64,000 nt of DNA from a virus. The notes beneath the pieces were generated by a model. It searched no databases. It was given only the letters and a program-made list of their open reading frames with translations, and was not told where the DNA came from. The stretch is from IMG/VR virus record IMGVR_UViG_3300044641_009805, positions 124,001-188,000 of that record; one strand, 5' to 3'. Shown here in pieces: positions 17,064-25,274 of this stretch. Made by a program: the position numbers and the translations under genes. Each line of letters starts with the position of its first letter. Position 1 is the stretch's first letter.

Positions 17064-17965
17064 AATTGCATGTATTGATTGACAACTTGTCTTACATTCA
17101 GTCTAACTGTTATCAACATCAGTTATTCAAAACTTTAAGTCAAGAGTGTGAATTGACCTTTAGCACAATTGATGACATATTGAAGAATAAAAAAATATCT
17201 TCAAACCATGATAGGATATTGTCATGTTTAAAGCTTAGGACAATAAACAACAACGTTCATACAATTAAGAGGTTTTTAGATAATAGAGAAATTTATATCT
17301 ATGAACAGGATCCTTGGGAATCTTTCAAAGATGATTCGCAATATAAGGGTTCATATCATAAGATTTATAACGAGTTGAATGTTTTATCCTTCTTAAATAC
17401 GTCGAAGTGGTGGAGCGACTTTATCAACTCTCAAGGAATAAGGTCTAAATTTGTGAAGATGTGGATGTTGCCAGAATATTGTTCTGCTGTTCCTAATTTA
17501 TCTTCACGACAAATAGATTTAGGCTTTTGTGGCCAACTACATCCTTATAGGAAAAAATTCTTTGATTATCTTAAAAGTGAAGGAATTGTTGTCGAGGTGA
17601 TGAAACCTGCTCCTTACCAAGAATTTTTGCAAAATTTGTCAAATATAAAAATCTATGTGCATAATGAGCAAGTCAATTGGCAGGTGAATGGAAAAAACAT
17701 CTCAGCAAATGCGCTGTGGATTAAAGATGTTGAGGCCGCAGCTAGAGGTTGTATAAGCATCAGAGATTATGAAGAAGAATTAGAAAATTATGTTCCTAAA
17801 AATAATATCTCTACGATAATGACTTATGATTCATTTGAGAATGCAATTGAAGTGATAAGAAGAAACTTGAAAGAAGTGAATCAACTTCAAGACAAAATAA
17901 TTGAATCAGTGAACGCAATAAAGAATGATGTTGGATGGAAAACTGTTATTAAGGCGTTAGAATAA
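17060..17965 (+). CDS. Probable GT-B fold glycosyltransferase
   Basis: 301 residues. LHVLIDNLSYIQSN opens as a Rossmann strand; YIYEQDPWESF and LNTSKWWSDFI are typical of CgeB/GT1-like transferases; DLGFCGQLHPYRKKFFDYL is the donor-domain start and VEAAARGCISI the conserved nucleotide-side helix (family pattern often ..E..A.G...). This layout fits the glycosyl-transferase-1/CgeB-like group. It ends the second operon and is followed by a promoter within 40 bases. Confidence is moderate since motifs were judged by eye. Confidence 0.62.
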   Translation: MKLHVLIDNLSYIQSNCYQHQLFKTLSQECELTFSTIDDILKNKKISSNHDRILSCLKLRTINNNVHTIKRFLDNREIYIYEQDPWESFKDDSQYKGSYHKIYNELNVLSFLNTSKWWSDFINSQGIRSKFVKMWMLPEYCSAVPNLSSRQIDLGFCGQLHPYRKKFFDYLKSEGIVVEVMKPAPYQEFLQNLSNIKIYVHNEQVNWQVNGKNISANALWIKDVEAAARGCISIRDYEEELENYVPKNNISTIMTYDSFENAIEVIRRNLKEVNQLQDKIIESVNAIKNDVGWKTVIKALE

Positions 17966-17967
17966 TC

Positions 17968-17996
17968 TTGATCATTTTTTTATTTTTTCTTATAAT
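17968..17996 (+). promoter_or_regulatory. Sigma70-like promoter before the UDP-sugar dehydrogenase gene
   Basis: TTGATC (17968-17973), 17 bases, TATAAT (17991-17996), then 6 bases to the ATG at 18003. No ribosome-binding site lies between, so the transcript is predicted to be leaderless. T-rich spacer. Confidence 0.75.
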
Positions 17997-18002
17997 CTTT
18001 GT

Positions 18003-18935
18003 ATGAAGAAACAATCTATTGCTGTTGTAGGTCAAGGGTTTGTTGGCGGCTCTCTTACTACTGTCTTTGCTGAAAGAGGATTCGACGTCTTGGTGCATGA
18101 CAAGACAGGAAAAGTCTGTACTGGAGGAAAGCAACCAACAACAACAGAAGGATTACACCCGACTAATGTAAATGAGTTCGTAAAGTCATGTGAAGCATCT
18201 GAAAACTTCTCAAAAGTGTATTTTGTGTGTCTACCGACTCCGATGTATGATGACGGATCTGCGGATCTGTCTATCGTAGAAGGTGTTCTTTCGCAATTGG
18301 CAACTTTACCTGGCGAGAGAATTGCTGTAGTAAAATCCACGGTTCCTCCTGGCTCTACTGAGAGATGGAACAAGATGTTTTCAGAACAAGGCCTTCATGT
18401 AGTTTTTAATCCAGAATTTCTCACAGAGGCCAACGCTCTAGATGACATGAGAAATCAAAATCGTATTATTCTTGGTGGCCCTCGCCCATGGATTAATACC
18501 GTGAAACAAGTTTTTCAAACAGCATTTCCAAAAGTTCCACTCATTAAAACTTCGTCAACGACAGCTGAGATGGTGAAATATGTCACTAATAACTTCCTGA
18601 CAGTTAAGGTTTCGTTTGCAAACGAGATGTATCAGGTTTGTAATGCCCTAGATAAATCCGGATTAAATGTGGATTATGATAAGGTAATTGAATATGCAAA
18701 GTATGATTCTAGGTTAGGATCAAGCCACTGGAGTGTACCTGGACCTGATGGTGACTTTGGCAGCGGGGGTCACTGTTTCCCTAAGGACATCAATGCTATG
18801 ATCGACGTTGCAAAAAATCTTGAAGTTAAACCGACTGTTCTTAAAGCTGCGTGGGAAAAGAATCTTGAGGTTAGAAAAGACAGAGATTGGGAACGTATGT
18901 CTGGCCGCGCAGTTTCTAAAAAATCCAAAGATTGA
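18003..18935 (+). CDS. UDP-glucose/GDP-mannose-type 6-dehydrogenase, C-terminal domain missing
   Basis: 310 residues against 390-450 usual. Oxidises the C6 hydroxyl of a nucleotide sugar to a uronate with two NAD+. AVVGQGFVGG at residues 7-16 binds NAD; CLPTPMYDDG, VKSTVPPGSTE and NPEFLTEANALDD are family signatures; GSGGHCFPKD puts the catalytic Cys at about 258 with Lys261. The chain stops in the central dimerisation helix, so the C-terminal UDP-binding Rossmann domain is absent. Either this is a minimal enzyme with altered substrate binding, or it is inactive. It has its own promoter and is followed by a nuclease gene rather than a transferase. Confidence 0.88.
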   Translation: MKKQSIAVVGQGFVGGSLTTVFAERGFDVLVHDKTGKVCTGGKQPTTTEGLHPTNVNEFVKSCEASENFSKVYFVCLPTPMYDDGSADLSIVEGVLSQLATLPGERIAVVKSTVPPGSTERWNKMFSEQGLHVVFNPEFLTEANALDDMRNQNRIILGGPRPWINTVKQVFQTAFPKVPLIKTSSTTAEMVKYVTNNFLTVKVSFANEMYQVCNALDKSGLNVDYDKVIEYAKYDSRLGSSHWSVPGPDGDFGSGGHCFPKDINAMIDVAKNLEVKPTVLKAAWEKNLEVRKDRDWERMSGRAVSKKSKD

Positions 18936-18941
18936 ACTAAT

Positions 18942-18961
18942 AAGGTAATGTAAATTACCTT
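18942..18961. promoter_or_regulatory. Perfect 8-bp inverted repeat before the nuclease gene
   Basis: AAGGTAAT, loop GTAA, ATTACCTT: an 8-bp perfect stem ending six bases before the ATG at 18968. No T-run follows, so it is not a classical terminator; it could be an operator or an mRNA structure that influences translation. Upstream TTGAAC (18932-18937) with TACCTT 18 bases later is a weak promoter candidate overlapping it. Confidence 0.5.
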
Positions 18962-18967
18962 ATAACA

Positions 18968-19786
18968 ATGCAAGAAAATAATAGTTCCTTCCAAACTTTG
19001 CCTACTGGAAAACCGCATGTTTCTTTTTCTGAGGTAAAGTTATGGAAGGAATGTTCTTTTAGACATCATCTAATTCATATTAAAAAGATTGATTTGTCTA
19101 AACCTTCTCCTGTTTTAGACTTTGGAACCGCTGTCCATGCATCTTGCGAAAAATATCTGTTGACTCGAGAGATGGATCAGCAGGTCGCGTTTAGTCATCT
19201 AGACAATGCTTGGAAGAAGCATGAAGACAATCCTGATTTTTCTAAATCTGCTTTAGAGAAAGCTAAAGTTGAAGTATCTCAAATTCTATCTGAGGTTCCT
19301 GCATTTTTAGATAAAGAGTTTCCTGAATGGCAAGTCGTTGATGCAGAGCATCAACTTTATGAAGCCGTTGAAGGTCATCCTCATGCATTCAAAGGTTTTA
19401 TTGATGGAGTCATTAAAGCCAAGGGTAAAAGAGGAGAAACAGTCTATTGGATTCTCGATTGGAAAACTACTATAAGAGGGTGGTTTCGAGAAAAAAGATC
19501 AGACGACATGGTAAAAGCCCAGCTGGCTCTTTACAAAAACTATTGGTGTCAAAAAAATCCTAATGTTCCATTCAAGGATGTTAGATGCGGTTTTGTGCTT
19601 TTGAAAAAGTCAGCAAAACCAGGAGAACATTGCGAGTTATTTTCTGTTTCTCTTGGTGAGGTCCCAATTAAGAAATCTCTTAAGGTTGTTGGAAACATGT
19701 TGACCTCTGTCAAACGAGGCATTGCCATCAAAAATAGAGATGCATGCACATACTGTGAGTATAAAGGCACTGAGCATTGCACATAA
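18968..19786 (+). CDS. PD-(D/E)XK superfamily nuclease (RecB/Cas4-like) with C-terminal cysteine cluster
   Basis: 272 residues. Core motifs of the RecB-like PD-(D/E)XK nucleases: SEVKLWKECSFRHHL near residue 20-34, His57 in FGTAVHASCE, Asp146 in GFIDG, Asp164 and Lys166 in ILDWKTT, and the QxxxY-type helix KAQLALYK. Three cysteines at 260, 263 and 271 (C-x2-C-x7-C) near the end, with Cys29 available as a fourth, resemble the Fe-S cluster of Cas4/AddB-type enzymes. Likely a DNA exonuclease or recombination nuclease. It is out of place between sugar genes and has its own upstream region. Confidence 0.85.
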   Translation: MQENNSSFQTLPTGKPHVSFSEVKLWKECSFRHHLIHIKKIDLSKPSPVLDFGTAVHASCEKYLLTREMDQQVAFSHLDNAWKKHEDNPDFSKSALEKAKVEVSQILSEVPAFLDKEFPEWQVVDAEHQLYEAVEGHPHAFKGFIDGVIKAKGKRGETVYWILDWKTTIRGWFREKRSDDMVKAQLALYKNYWCQKNPNVPFKDVRCGFVLLKKSAKPGEHCELFSVSLGEVPIKKSLKVVGNMLTSVKRGIAIKNRDACTYCEYKGTEHCT

Positions 19787-19812
19787 TTTTTTGTTAGTTT
19801 GATGAATTTTTA

Positions 19813-19839
19813 TTACAACTTTTGAAAAGTAGGTAATAT
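19813..19839 (+). promoter_or_regulatory. Possible promoter before the GT4 gene
   Basis: TTACAA (19813-19818) and TAATAT (19834-19839), seven bases before ATG 19847. The 15-base spacer is short and the match is imperfect; it is listed because the -10-to-ATG distance equals that of the better promoters in this window. Confidence 0.3.
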
Positions 19840-19846
19840 ATCGTTG

Positions 19847-21091
19847 ATGCAGAAAAAGACAATATTGTTACTTTCAGATCACCCACTTTCTACGAGCGGA
19901 GTAGGAACTCAAGCTAGATGGTTGATTAATGGATTGATTTCTACAGGAAAATATAAGTTTAAGTGCTTCGGCGGTGCAATGAAGCATGAAGACTATAGAA
20001 CGATTGTAGTAAATGAAGATTTCATTATCAAACCGACTAACGGATTTGGTGACAGAAATCTTTTGCGACAAGTCCTTGCGACTGAACGACCAGACGCTCT
20101 AATGCTATTTACCGATCCTAGATTTTTTATTTGGGTTTGGGAAATGGAGGATGAAATACATCAAATATGTCCAATCGCATACAATCATCTATGGGATAAC
20201 GGTCCTTGGCCAGAATTCAATAAAGTGCTATATGAATCTACTGATTTAGTCAATTGTATAAATTGGCCCACCTATCAAATGGTTAAGGAAAGATTTCCAG
20301 AAAAAACCAACTATATTCCTCATGGAGTTCCAAAAGAAATCTATTATCCTCTACCTGAAGATAATTCTAGAAAAAACAAAGTTAAGATCTTAGGTTCCGA
20401 TAGAGCAGATCACTTTGTGGCTCTATATGTCTCTAGAAATGCTAGAAGAAAAATGCCAAGCGATATTTTAGTGTCTTGGAAGCAATTTTTAGATGCTTTG
20501 CAAGAAAAGCATGGTCATAAAAAAGCTACACTTTTGATGCATACAGATCCTCTTGATCATGAAGGTCCTAATCTTTATCATGTTATTGAGATGCTTCAAA
20601 TAGAAAATCATGTGAAATTTTCTAAGAGTAGAGTTGATTTTAATGAAATGAGAGAAGTTTATTCGGCATGTGATACAATCGTTAATAGAAGCTCTAATGA
20701 AGGATTTGGTTTACCCACTTTAGAAGCTATGATGTGTGGAAAGCCCATTATTGCTATTAAAACCGGAGGGTTAACTAGACAAGTTGAAGATCTAGAGACT
20801 GGTGAACAATATGGGATTGCATTAGAACCTGACGTTAAATCTCTGGTTGGTAATCAAATGGTACCTTTCATTTACGAAGATTTAGTTACTCATGAAAAAT
20901 TAGCAAATGCATTTTTAGAAATGTATGAATGGGGTCCTGATAAGAGAAAGCAAGTCGGAATGAGAGCATTAGAACACGCTCACAAAGACTATGATCTAAA
21001 GAAGATTGTTTCTGATTGGGATGTTTCATTGACAAAACTGATTGAAACTTGGAAAGACCAAAGAAAAGCTTGGGAGGTAAATTCTCTATGA
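19847..21091 (+). CDS. GT4 family glycosyltransferase
   Basis: 414 residues from ATG 19847; the TTG just before is not required. Full-length GT-B enzyme: HPLSTSGVGTQARWLINGL is the Gly-rich N-domain loop; YIPHGVPKEIYYP is the domain junction; YVSRNARRKMPSDI provides the phosphate-binding Arg/Lys; RSSNEGFGLPTLEAMMCGKP is the E-x7-E donor motif; IAIKTGGLTRQVED follows as expected. This is the most canonical transferase in the island. It overlaps the next GT4 gene by ATGA. Confidence 0.92.
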   Translation: MQKKTILLLSDHPLSTSGVGTQARWLINGLISTGKYKFKCFGGAMKHEDYRTIVVNEDFIIKPTNGFGDRNLLRQVLATERPDALMLFTDPRFFIWVWEMEDEIHQICPIAYNHLWDNGPWPEFNKVLYESTDLVNCINWPTYQMVKERFPEKTNYIPHGVPKEIYYPLPEDNSRKNKVKILGSDRADHFVALYVSRNARRKMPSDILVSWKQFLDALQEKHGHKKATLLMHTDPLDHEGPNLYHVIEMLQIENHVKFSKSRVDFNEMREVYSACDTIVNRSSNEGFGLPTLEAMMCGKPIIAIKTGGLTRQVEDLETGEQYGIALEPDVKSLVGNQMVPFIYEDLVTHEKLANAFLEMYEWGPDKRKQVGMRALEHAHKDYDLKKIVSDWDVSLTKLIETWKDQRKAWEVNSL

Positions 21092-22248
21092 AAACTGTAG
21101 TTCTCAGGGGTCCTGTGATGACGCAATCTGGATACGGAGTTCATAGTAGACAGGTAGCAAAGTGGTTAATTAATCAACCTGATATTTCCGTGAAATTTAT
21201 GGCAACTCCTTGGGGAGATACTCCATGGATTTTAGATAAAGATTTTGATGATGGATTGGTCGGAAAAATAATGGAAAGAACGGTTGGTCCTGATTACAAG
21301 GCAGACGTTTCTTTTCAACTTCAGCTTCCTAATGAATGGGATCCAAAATTATCTTTAAAAAATATAGGTTTGACAGCATCAGTAGAAACAGACAAGGCTC
21401 ATCCGTCTTGGGTGACTGCTTGCAACAGCATGGATGCAGTTGTTTTTCCTTCTAATCATGCAAAAGAAAGCATTACTTCAATAGGCGAAGTAACTAAACC
21501 AGTTCACGTAATACCAGAATCTTTTTGCGAAGAAATATTAGGTAATGATCACAACTTAGATTTGTCAAAAGTTGACACTGAATTTAATTTTTTAGTGTTC
21601 GGACAACTTACGGGAAATAATCCACACAATGATCGAAAGAATATTCTGTTTACCATCAAATGGTTGTGCGAAGTTTTTAAGGATGATCCTGATGTTGGAA
21701 TAGTTCTAAAGACTAATTCAGGAAGAAATACTAAAATTGATAGAAATCTTATCATTAAGATTCTAAAAAATGTTTTATCTGAAGTTAGAAAAGGTCCATA
21801 TCCTAAATTACATCTTTTGCATGGCGAACTAAGTAATAAAGATGTAGCTGGTCTTTACACGAATCCTAAAATTAAAGCTTTGGTAACTTTGACTAGGGGA
21901 GAAGGATATGGATTACCAATTTTAGAAGCCGCCGCTTCTGGATTACCAGTCATTGCTACAAATTGGTCAGGACACTTAGATTTTTTGAAGCACACCAAAT
22001 TTACTAAGATTGATAGTAAGATCGTCCCAGTCCATCCGTCGCGCATAGATGATAAGATCTTTGTAGCAGGAGCTAAATGGGCTGAACCCCTAGAGTCAGA
22101 TTTTAAGAAAAAAATTGCAAAGTTTAGATCATCTCCTACTTTGCCTAAAGAATGGGCGTTAGAAGGAGCTAATGTGATTAAAGAGAAATATAGGTTTTCA
22201 GAAGTTGCGAAAATTTATGATGATCAATTAGGACATTTCTTAAAATGA
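21088..22248 (+). CDS. GT4 family glycosyltransferase
   Basis: About 386 residues from ATG 21088 in an ATGA overlap, with GGGAGG about 11 bases ahead; an in-frame start at 21049 lies within the preceding gene. N-terminal GPVMTQSGYGVHSRQVAKWL is the acceptor-domain loop; SVETDKAHPSWVTACN and PVHVIPESF are at the junction; LTRGEGYGLPILEAAASGLP is the E-x7-E donor site; ATNWSGHLDFL follows. Likely paralogous to the adjacent enzyme in function. It ends the glycan island and is ATGA-coupled to a small membrane protein. Confidence 0.92.
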   Translation: MKTVVLRGPVMTQSGYGVHSRQVAKWLINQPDISVKFMATPWGDTPWILDKDFDDGLVGKIMERTVGPDYKADVSFQLQLPNEWDPKLSLKNIGLTASVETDKAHPSWVTACNSMDAVVFPSNHAKESITSIGEVTKPVHVIPESFCEEILGNDHNLDLSKVDTEFNFLVFGQLTGNNPHNDRKNILFTIKWLCEVFKDDPDVGIVLKTNSGRNTKIDRNLIIKILKNVLSEVRKGPYPKLHLLHGELSNKDVAGLYTNPKIKALVTLTRGEGYGLPILEAAASGLPVIATNWSGHLDFLKHTKFTKIDSKIVPVHPSRIDDKIFVAGAKWAEPLESDFKKKIAKFRSSPTLPKEWALEGANVIKEKYRFSEVAKIYDDQLGHFLK

Positions 22249-22538
22249 TTTATTTTTTGATATTTTCTAATCTTTTAACATTTTCATGTTTGTTTCTCTT
22301 AGTAAAGAGGCACATGCAGACGTTAGAACAGTTTGAAGATTTGACTGAAAGAATTGAAGAATCTTTAGACGTGCTCGATTTTTCTTATGGAAGAATGACA
22401 AAGTTGTTAGAAACACCAGTTGCATTTGATGATCCAATTGCTGTCGAATTAGTACAAAGCGCAAAGAATGCCCGCGATGCCATGCTTTTAGTAGCTAACA
22501 ACATAGTAAACGAAAAATTACAACCGAACAATGAGTAA
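22245..22538 (+). CDS. Small N-terminally anchored membrane protein
   Basis: 97 residues: one hydrophobic segment at residues 2-20 (YFLIFSNLLTFSCLFLLV) followed by Lys/Arg/His and an acidic, helical cytosolic part. By charge rule the C-terminus would stay inside. Small one-pass proteins with similar layout are common next to T4-type regulators in marine myoviruses, but I recognise no function. ATGA overlap with the GT4 gene and an 8-base overlap with the sigma gene. Confidence 0.75.
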   Translation: MIYFLIFSNLLTFSCLFLLVKRHMQTLEQFEDLTERIEESLDVLDFSYGRMTKLLETPVAFDDPIAVELVQSAKNARDAMLLVANNIVNEKLQPNNE

Positions 22539-23316
22539 AATTGTGGAAGAAACAAAAACAAAAAAAACTAGAAAAAAGAGAAAAAGTGCGCAAACTGATT
22601 CACCCAATGAAGAAGGAACGCAACAAAATCCTAAATTTTATTTCACTTCCAACACTCAAGAAGCTATTTGCAAGTTTCAAAGTTCGGTGGATAAGATTGA
22701 AAGAGAAAGATTGTATGTAGATGAAATAATGCCAGCTTTTGAAAAGCTGGTTGAAAACCTTATTAACATTCATAAGTTTAGCAGCATGTATGATTCTTAT
22801 GAGGACTTAAAGAGTGATTGCGTAAATTTTTTGTTTGAAACAATTCATAAGTTCAACCAATCAATGGGTACCAATGCATTTTCTTACTTTAACGTTGTAG
22901 CAAAGAACTGGTTGATCATAAAAACGAAACAAAAAGCTCAAAAAACAAAGAGAATGGTTAGTTTGAGCGATGTCGAGATGCTTTCAAACAGTGAAATACA
23001 AATAATAGAAGAGTACAACATGGTACCTTCTCAAGATCATGATCTGGATAAGGCCGCATATACCGCTAAGATACTTAAGATGTTGTATGATATCCGCGCC
23101 AAGGTAAAAGTTGAGAATGAACTAGCATGTATCAATTCGGTTATAACAATCTTTGAAAATATTGATGATATTGACATATTGAATAAAAGCGCAATTTTTA
23201 TTTACATGCGTGAGTTATCAGGTTTAAGCCCTAAACAACTGACGACATCAATACAATCGATAAAAAAGCATTATAACAAGCTAAAATTTAATTCCTTAAA
23301 CGATATCTTCGAATAA
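22531..23316 (+). CDS. 55: T4 gp55-like late-transcription sigma factor
   Basis: 261 residues. After a basic, Lys-rich N-terminus the central part resembles region 2 of group 55 phage sigma factors: PAFEKLVENLINIHKF, YEDLKSDCVNFLFETIHKFN, then NAFSYFNVVAKNWLI (the T4 protein has an equivalent aromatic -NPHAYITQACFNAF- stretch). T4 gp55 is 185 residues; this protein has extra N- and C-terminal parts. It would direct host RNA polymerase to late promoters of TATAAATA type. It precedes the structural genes it would control. Assigned by pattern, not by alignment. Confidence 0.65.
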   Translation: MSKIVEETKTKKTRKKRKSAQTDSPNEEGTQQNPKFYFTSNTQEAICKFQSSVDKIERERLYVDEIMPAFEKLVENLINIHKFSSMYDSYEDLKSDCVNFLFETIHKFNQSMGTNAFSYFNVVAKNWLIIKTKQKAQKTKRMVSLSDVEMLSNSEIQIIEEYNMVPSQDHDLDKAAYTAKILKMLYDIRAKVKVENELACINSVITIFENIDDIDILNKSAIFIYMRELSGLSPKQLTTSIQSIKKHYNKLKFNSLNDIFE

Positions 23317-23324
23317 TTTCAATT

Positions 23325-23696
23325 ATGACTACAGATCTACATGATGCTTTGGAGTTGAGCGACAAGACCATACAGGAAAAAGTAAAAGATTTTAGCACGC
23401 TATTAAATCAAATAGAATCTTTGACTGATAAGAAAAAGCAACTATGGAAAGAGATATACGAAAACGCTATTTGTGATCGACAAAATGCGTACATAATGTT
23501 CACAAAATTGGTGATGATTGTGCATGATAAGAGCACAGAACATGCAGTGCATGGAAGAAACATTTCGTCATACATTGAAAGAATGAGTAAGGCGAACGAT
23601 CAGCTTATCAAGCTAGCTGAACTCGTAGCAAAGGCTGAGACAGCTTCTGAGACCATAGATCCTGATGAAGTGTTTAGTAAAATAAGGGACAACTGA
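23325..23696 (+). CDS. Helical protein of unknown function next to the late sigma gene
   Basis: 123 residues, almost wholly charged helix with heptads (IQEKVKDFSTLLNQIESLTDKKKQLWKEI). No signal peptide or membrane segment. Its place after the gp55-like gene makes a transcription co-activator (gp33 role) or a small terminase-like helical protein possible, but no diagnostic motif was seen. Upstream, AATAAT lies seven bases before the ATG and no Shine-Dalgarno is visible. It is followed within three bases by the baseplate spike gene. Confidence 0.7.
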   Translation: MTTDLHDALELSDKTIQEKVKDFSTLLNQIESLTDKKKQLWKEIYENAICDRQNAYIMFTKLVMIVHDKSTEHAVHGRNISSYIERMSKANDQLIKLAELVAKAETASETIDPDEVFSKIRDN

Positions 23697-23699
23697 AGA

Positions 23700-25265
23700 A
23701 TGGGTAATTCCAGATTACAATCTGAGATAGCTGAAGGTACCTTTAAGACTAACTCTGCAATTCGTGCTGCTTATAATGAGTTTTCCAACAGCGACATTAG
23801 CCTATTCCCTGTTTTCCAAAAGTTTGTAGTTCTTGAAGTTTTTAATTCTCCTTCTGAATTGACGACTGAATCATTAGATTCGATTCAAAGTGCCTACGGT
23901 GAGTTGACAAACTTTGAATTTTCTAGATCTATGCCTCGTAATTCGATTATTGCTAAGCCTGTTTTATCAGACGTTTTAGCAAATCGAGCTGATGCAGCTA
24001 CAACGATGATATTGTATCCTTTTTTCCCATCTCACTTAGCCATTCCATGTAAGGCAGGCGAGCATGTCTGGGTTGTTTTTGAATCTTTGACTGAAAAGAA
24101 AAGCATAGGCTATTGGATATGCCGAATCGTCGGTTCACAACACATAGATGATGTCAACCACAGTCATGCTCCTCGAGAGTACGATAACAGTTTTAATCCT
24201 ACGTTTTCTCCTGAAACAATTCAAGCGATAAATGAACTTCAGGAACCTACCAAACCTCGTTTTCATTTTAAGAACGGAATTTTTATCAACGTTTTAAACG
24301 AAAATGAAGAACCTGATCAAATCGTAAATGTGGACAGTCAATATATTTTGACAAAACAAGATTTCGTAAATGCTTACGAGAACATTATTTTAAATTCTAA
24401 TGCCGCGTCACTAGAGGTAAGAGAACCGATTCCTCGTTTCAAGAAGAGACCAGGAGATTTAGCCCTTGAAGGAAGTAATAATTCTCTGATTGTGTTGGGC
24501 AGAGATAGGTTCGAAAACTATGGACCCAACCCTTTATCTTCAGGAAATTTTTCTGCTGAAACTGCAGCGGGAGCAATAGACATAGTCGTCGGCCGAGGAT
24601 CAGGAAAAAAATCTGCTGATGAAGAAATCGTAAAGAATGAACAAGGGACATCAGGAAAAATCGTAAATAATGATTTAGGAGAACAAGAACTAGATAAATT
24701 TATAACAAATCTAGAACCTCTTGAAGGTGATCCTGACACGCGTAATGACCGCAGCCGCATCATGATTTCTCAAAGAACATCGCCCGATGCAGCTTTAGGG
24801 TTGAATTTGTATAACAAATCCAACTTTGGTCCTGCAACTGGAGATAACTCAGAAGGAGATGCTGCCATAGTTCTAAAAACAGACAAAGTTAGAATAGTGG
24901 CCAGATCTGACATTCAGTTGTTAGTGAAAGGATTTTCTAGTGATGAAGACGCTAACGGGAACCCGATAAAAGATGAGAGTGATGACTCTACGAAATATGC
25001 ATCTATCACTATAAAATCTAATGGTGACATAGTGTTTACTCCTTCCAAGCTAGGTTATATAAAGCTAGGAGGAGATGATGCAAATAGAGGAATAGTTTGT
25101 TCAGATTTTCCTGTGACACCTACAGGAGGTGGCATCGTGGGAGGACCGTTGCTGACGACCATGGGTGGTCAATTTGCAGGAGCAAAGAGTGCAAATTCAG
25201 CCGGTAACCTAGGGGCTATCGCACCTTCTTTAGGAACCTATGCAAACAAAGTACTAATTAAGTGA
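23700..25265 (+). CDS. Baseplate hub/spike protein with OB-fold (gp5/gpV-like)
   Basis: 521 residues. Residues about 95-145 (TTMILYPFFPSHLAIPCKAG, EHVWVVFE, GYWICRIVG) match the OB-fold that opens T4 gp5-like hub proteins of marine myoviruses. The C-terminal part has repeating short beta strands (ASITIKSNGDIVFTPSK, YIKLGGDDANRGIV) like a beta-helix spike. It would form the central needle tip region of the baseplate. No lysozyme domain is visible, unlike T4 gp5; the hydrolase role may be taken by the next gene. Structural genes follow on the same strand. Confidence 0.65.
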   Translation: MGNSRLQSEIAEGTFKTNSAIRAAYNEFSNSDISLFPVFQKFVVLEVFNSPSELTTESLDSIQSAYGELTNFEFSRSMPRNSIIAKPVLSDVLANRADAATTMILYPFFPSHLAIPCKAGEHVWVVFESLTEKKSIGYWICRIVGSQHIDDVNHSHAPREYDNSFNPTFSPETIQAINELQEPTKPRFHFKNGIFINVLNENEEPDQIVNVDSQYILTKQDFVNAYENIILNSNAASLEVREPIPRFKKRPGDLALEGSNNSLIVLGRDRFENYGPNPLSSGNFSAETAAGAIDIVVGRGSGKKSADEEIVKNEQGTSGKIVNNDLGEQELDKFITNLEPLEGDPDTRNDRSRIMISQRTSPDAALGLNLYNKSNFGPATGDNSEGDAAIVLKTDKVRIVARSDIQLLVKGFSSDEDANGNPIKDESDDSTKYASITIKSNGDIVFTPSKLGYIKLGGDDANRGIVCSDFPVTPTGGGIVGGPLLTTMGGQFAGAKSANSAGNLGAIAPSLGTYANKVLIK

Positions 25266-25274
25266 GGTCTTAAC

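Noticed and set aside
23325-23696. Naming this gene gp33 (late co-activator)
   Set aside because: It neighbours the sigma gene, but no gp33 signature is visible.
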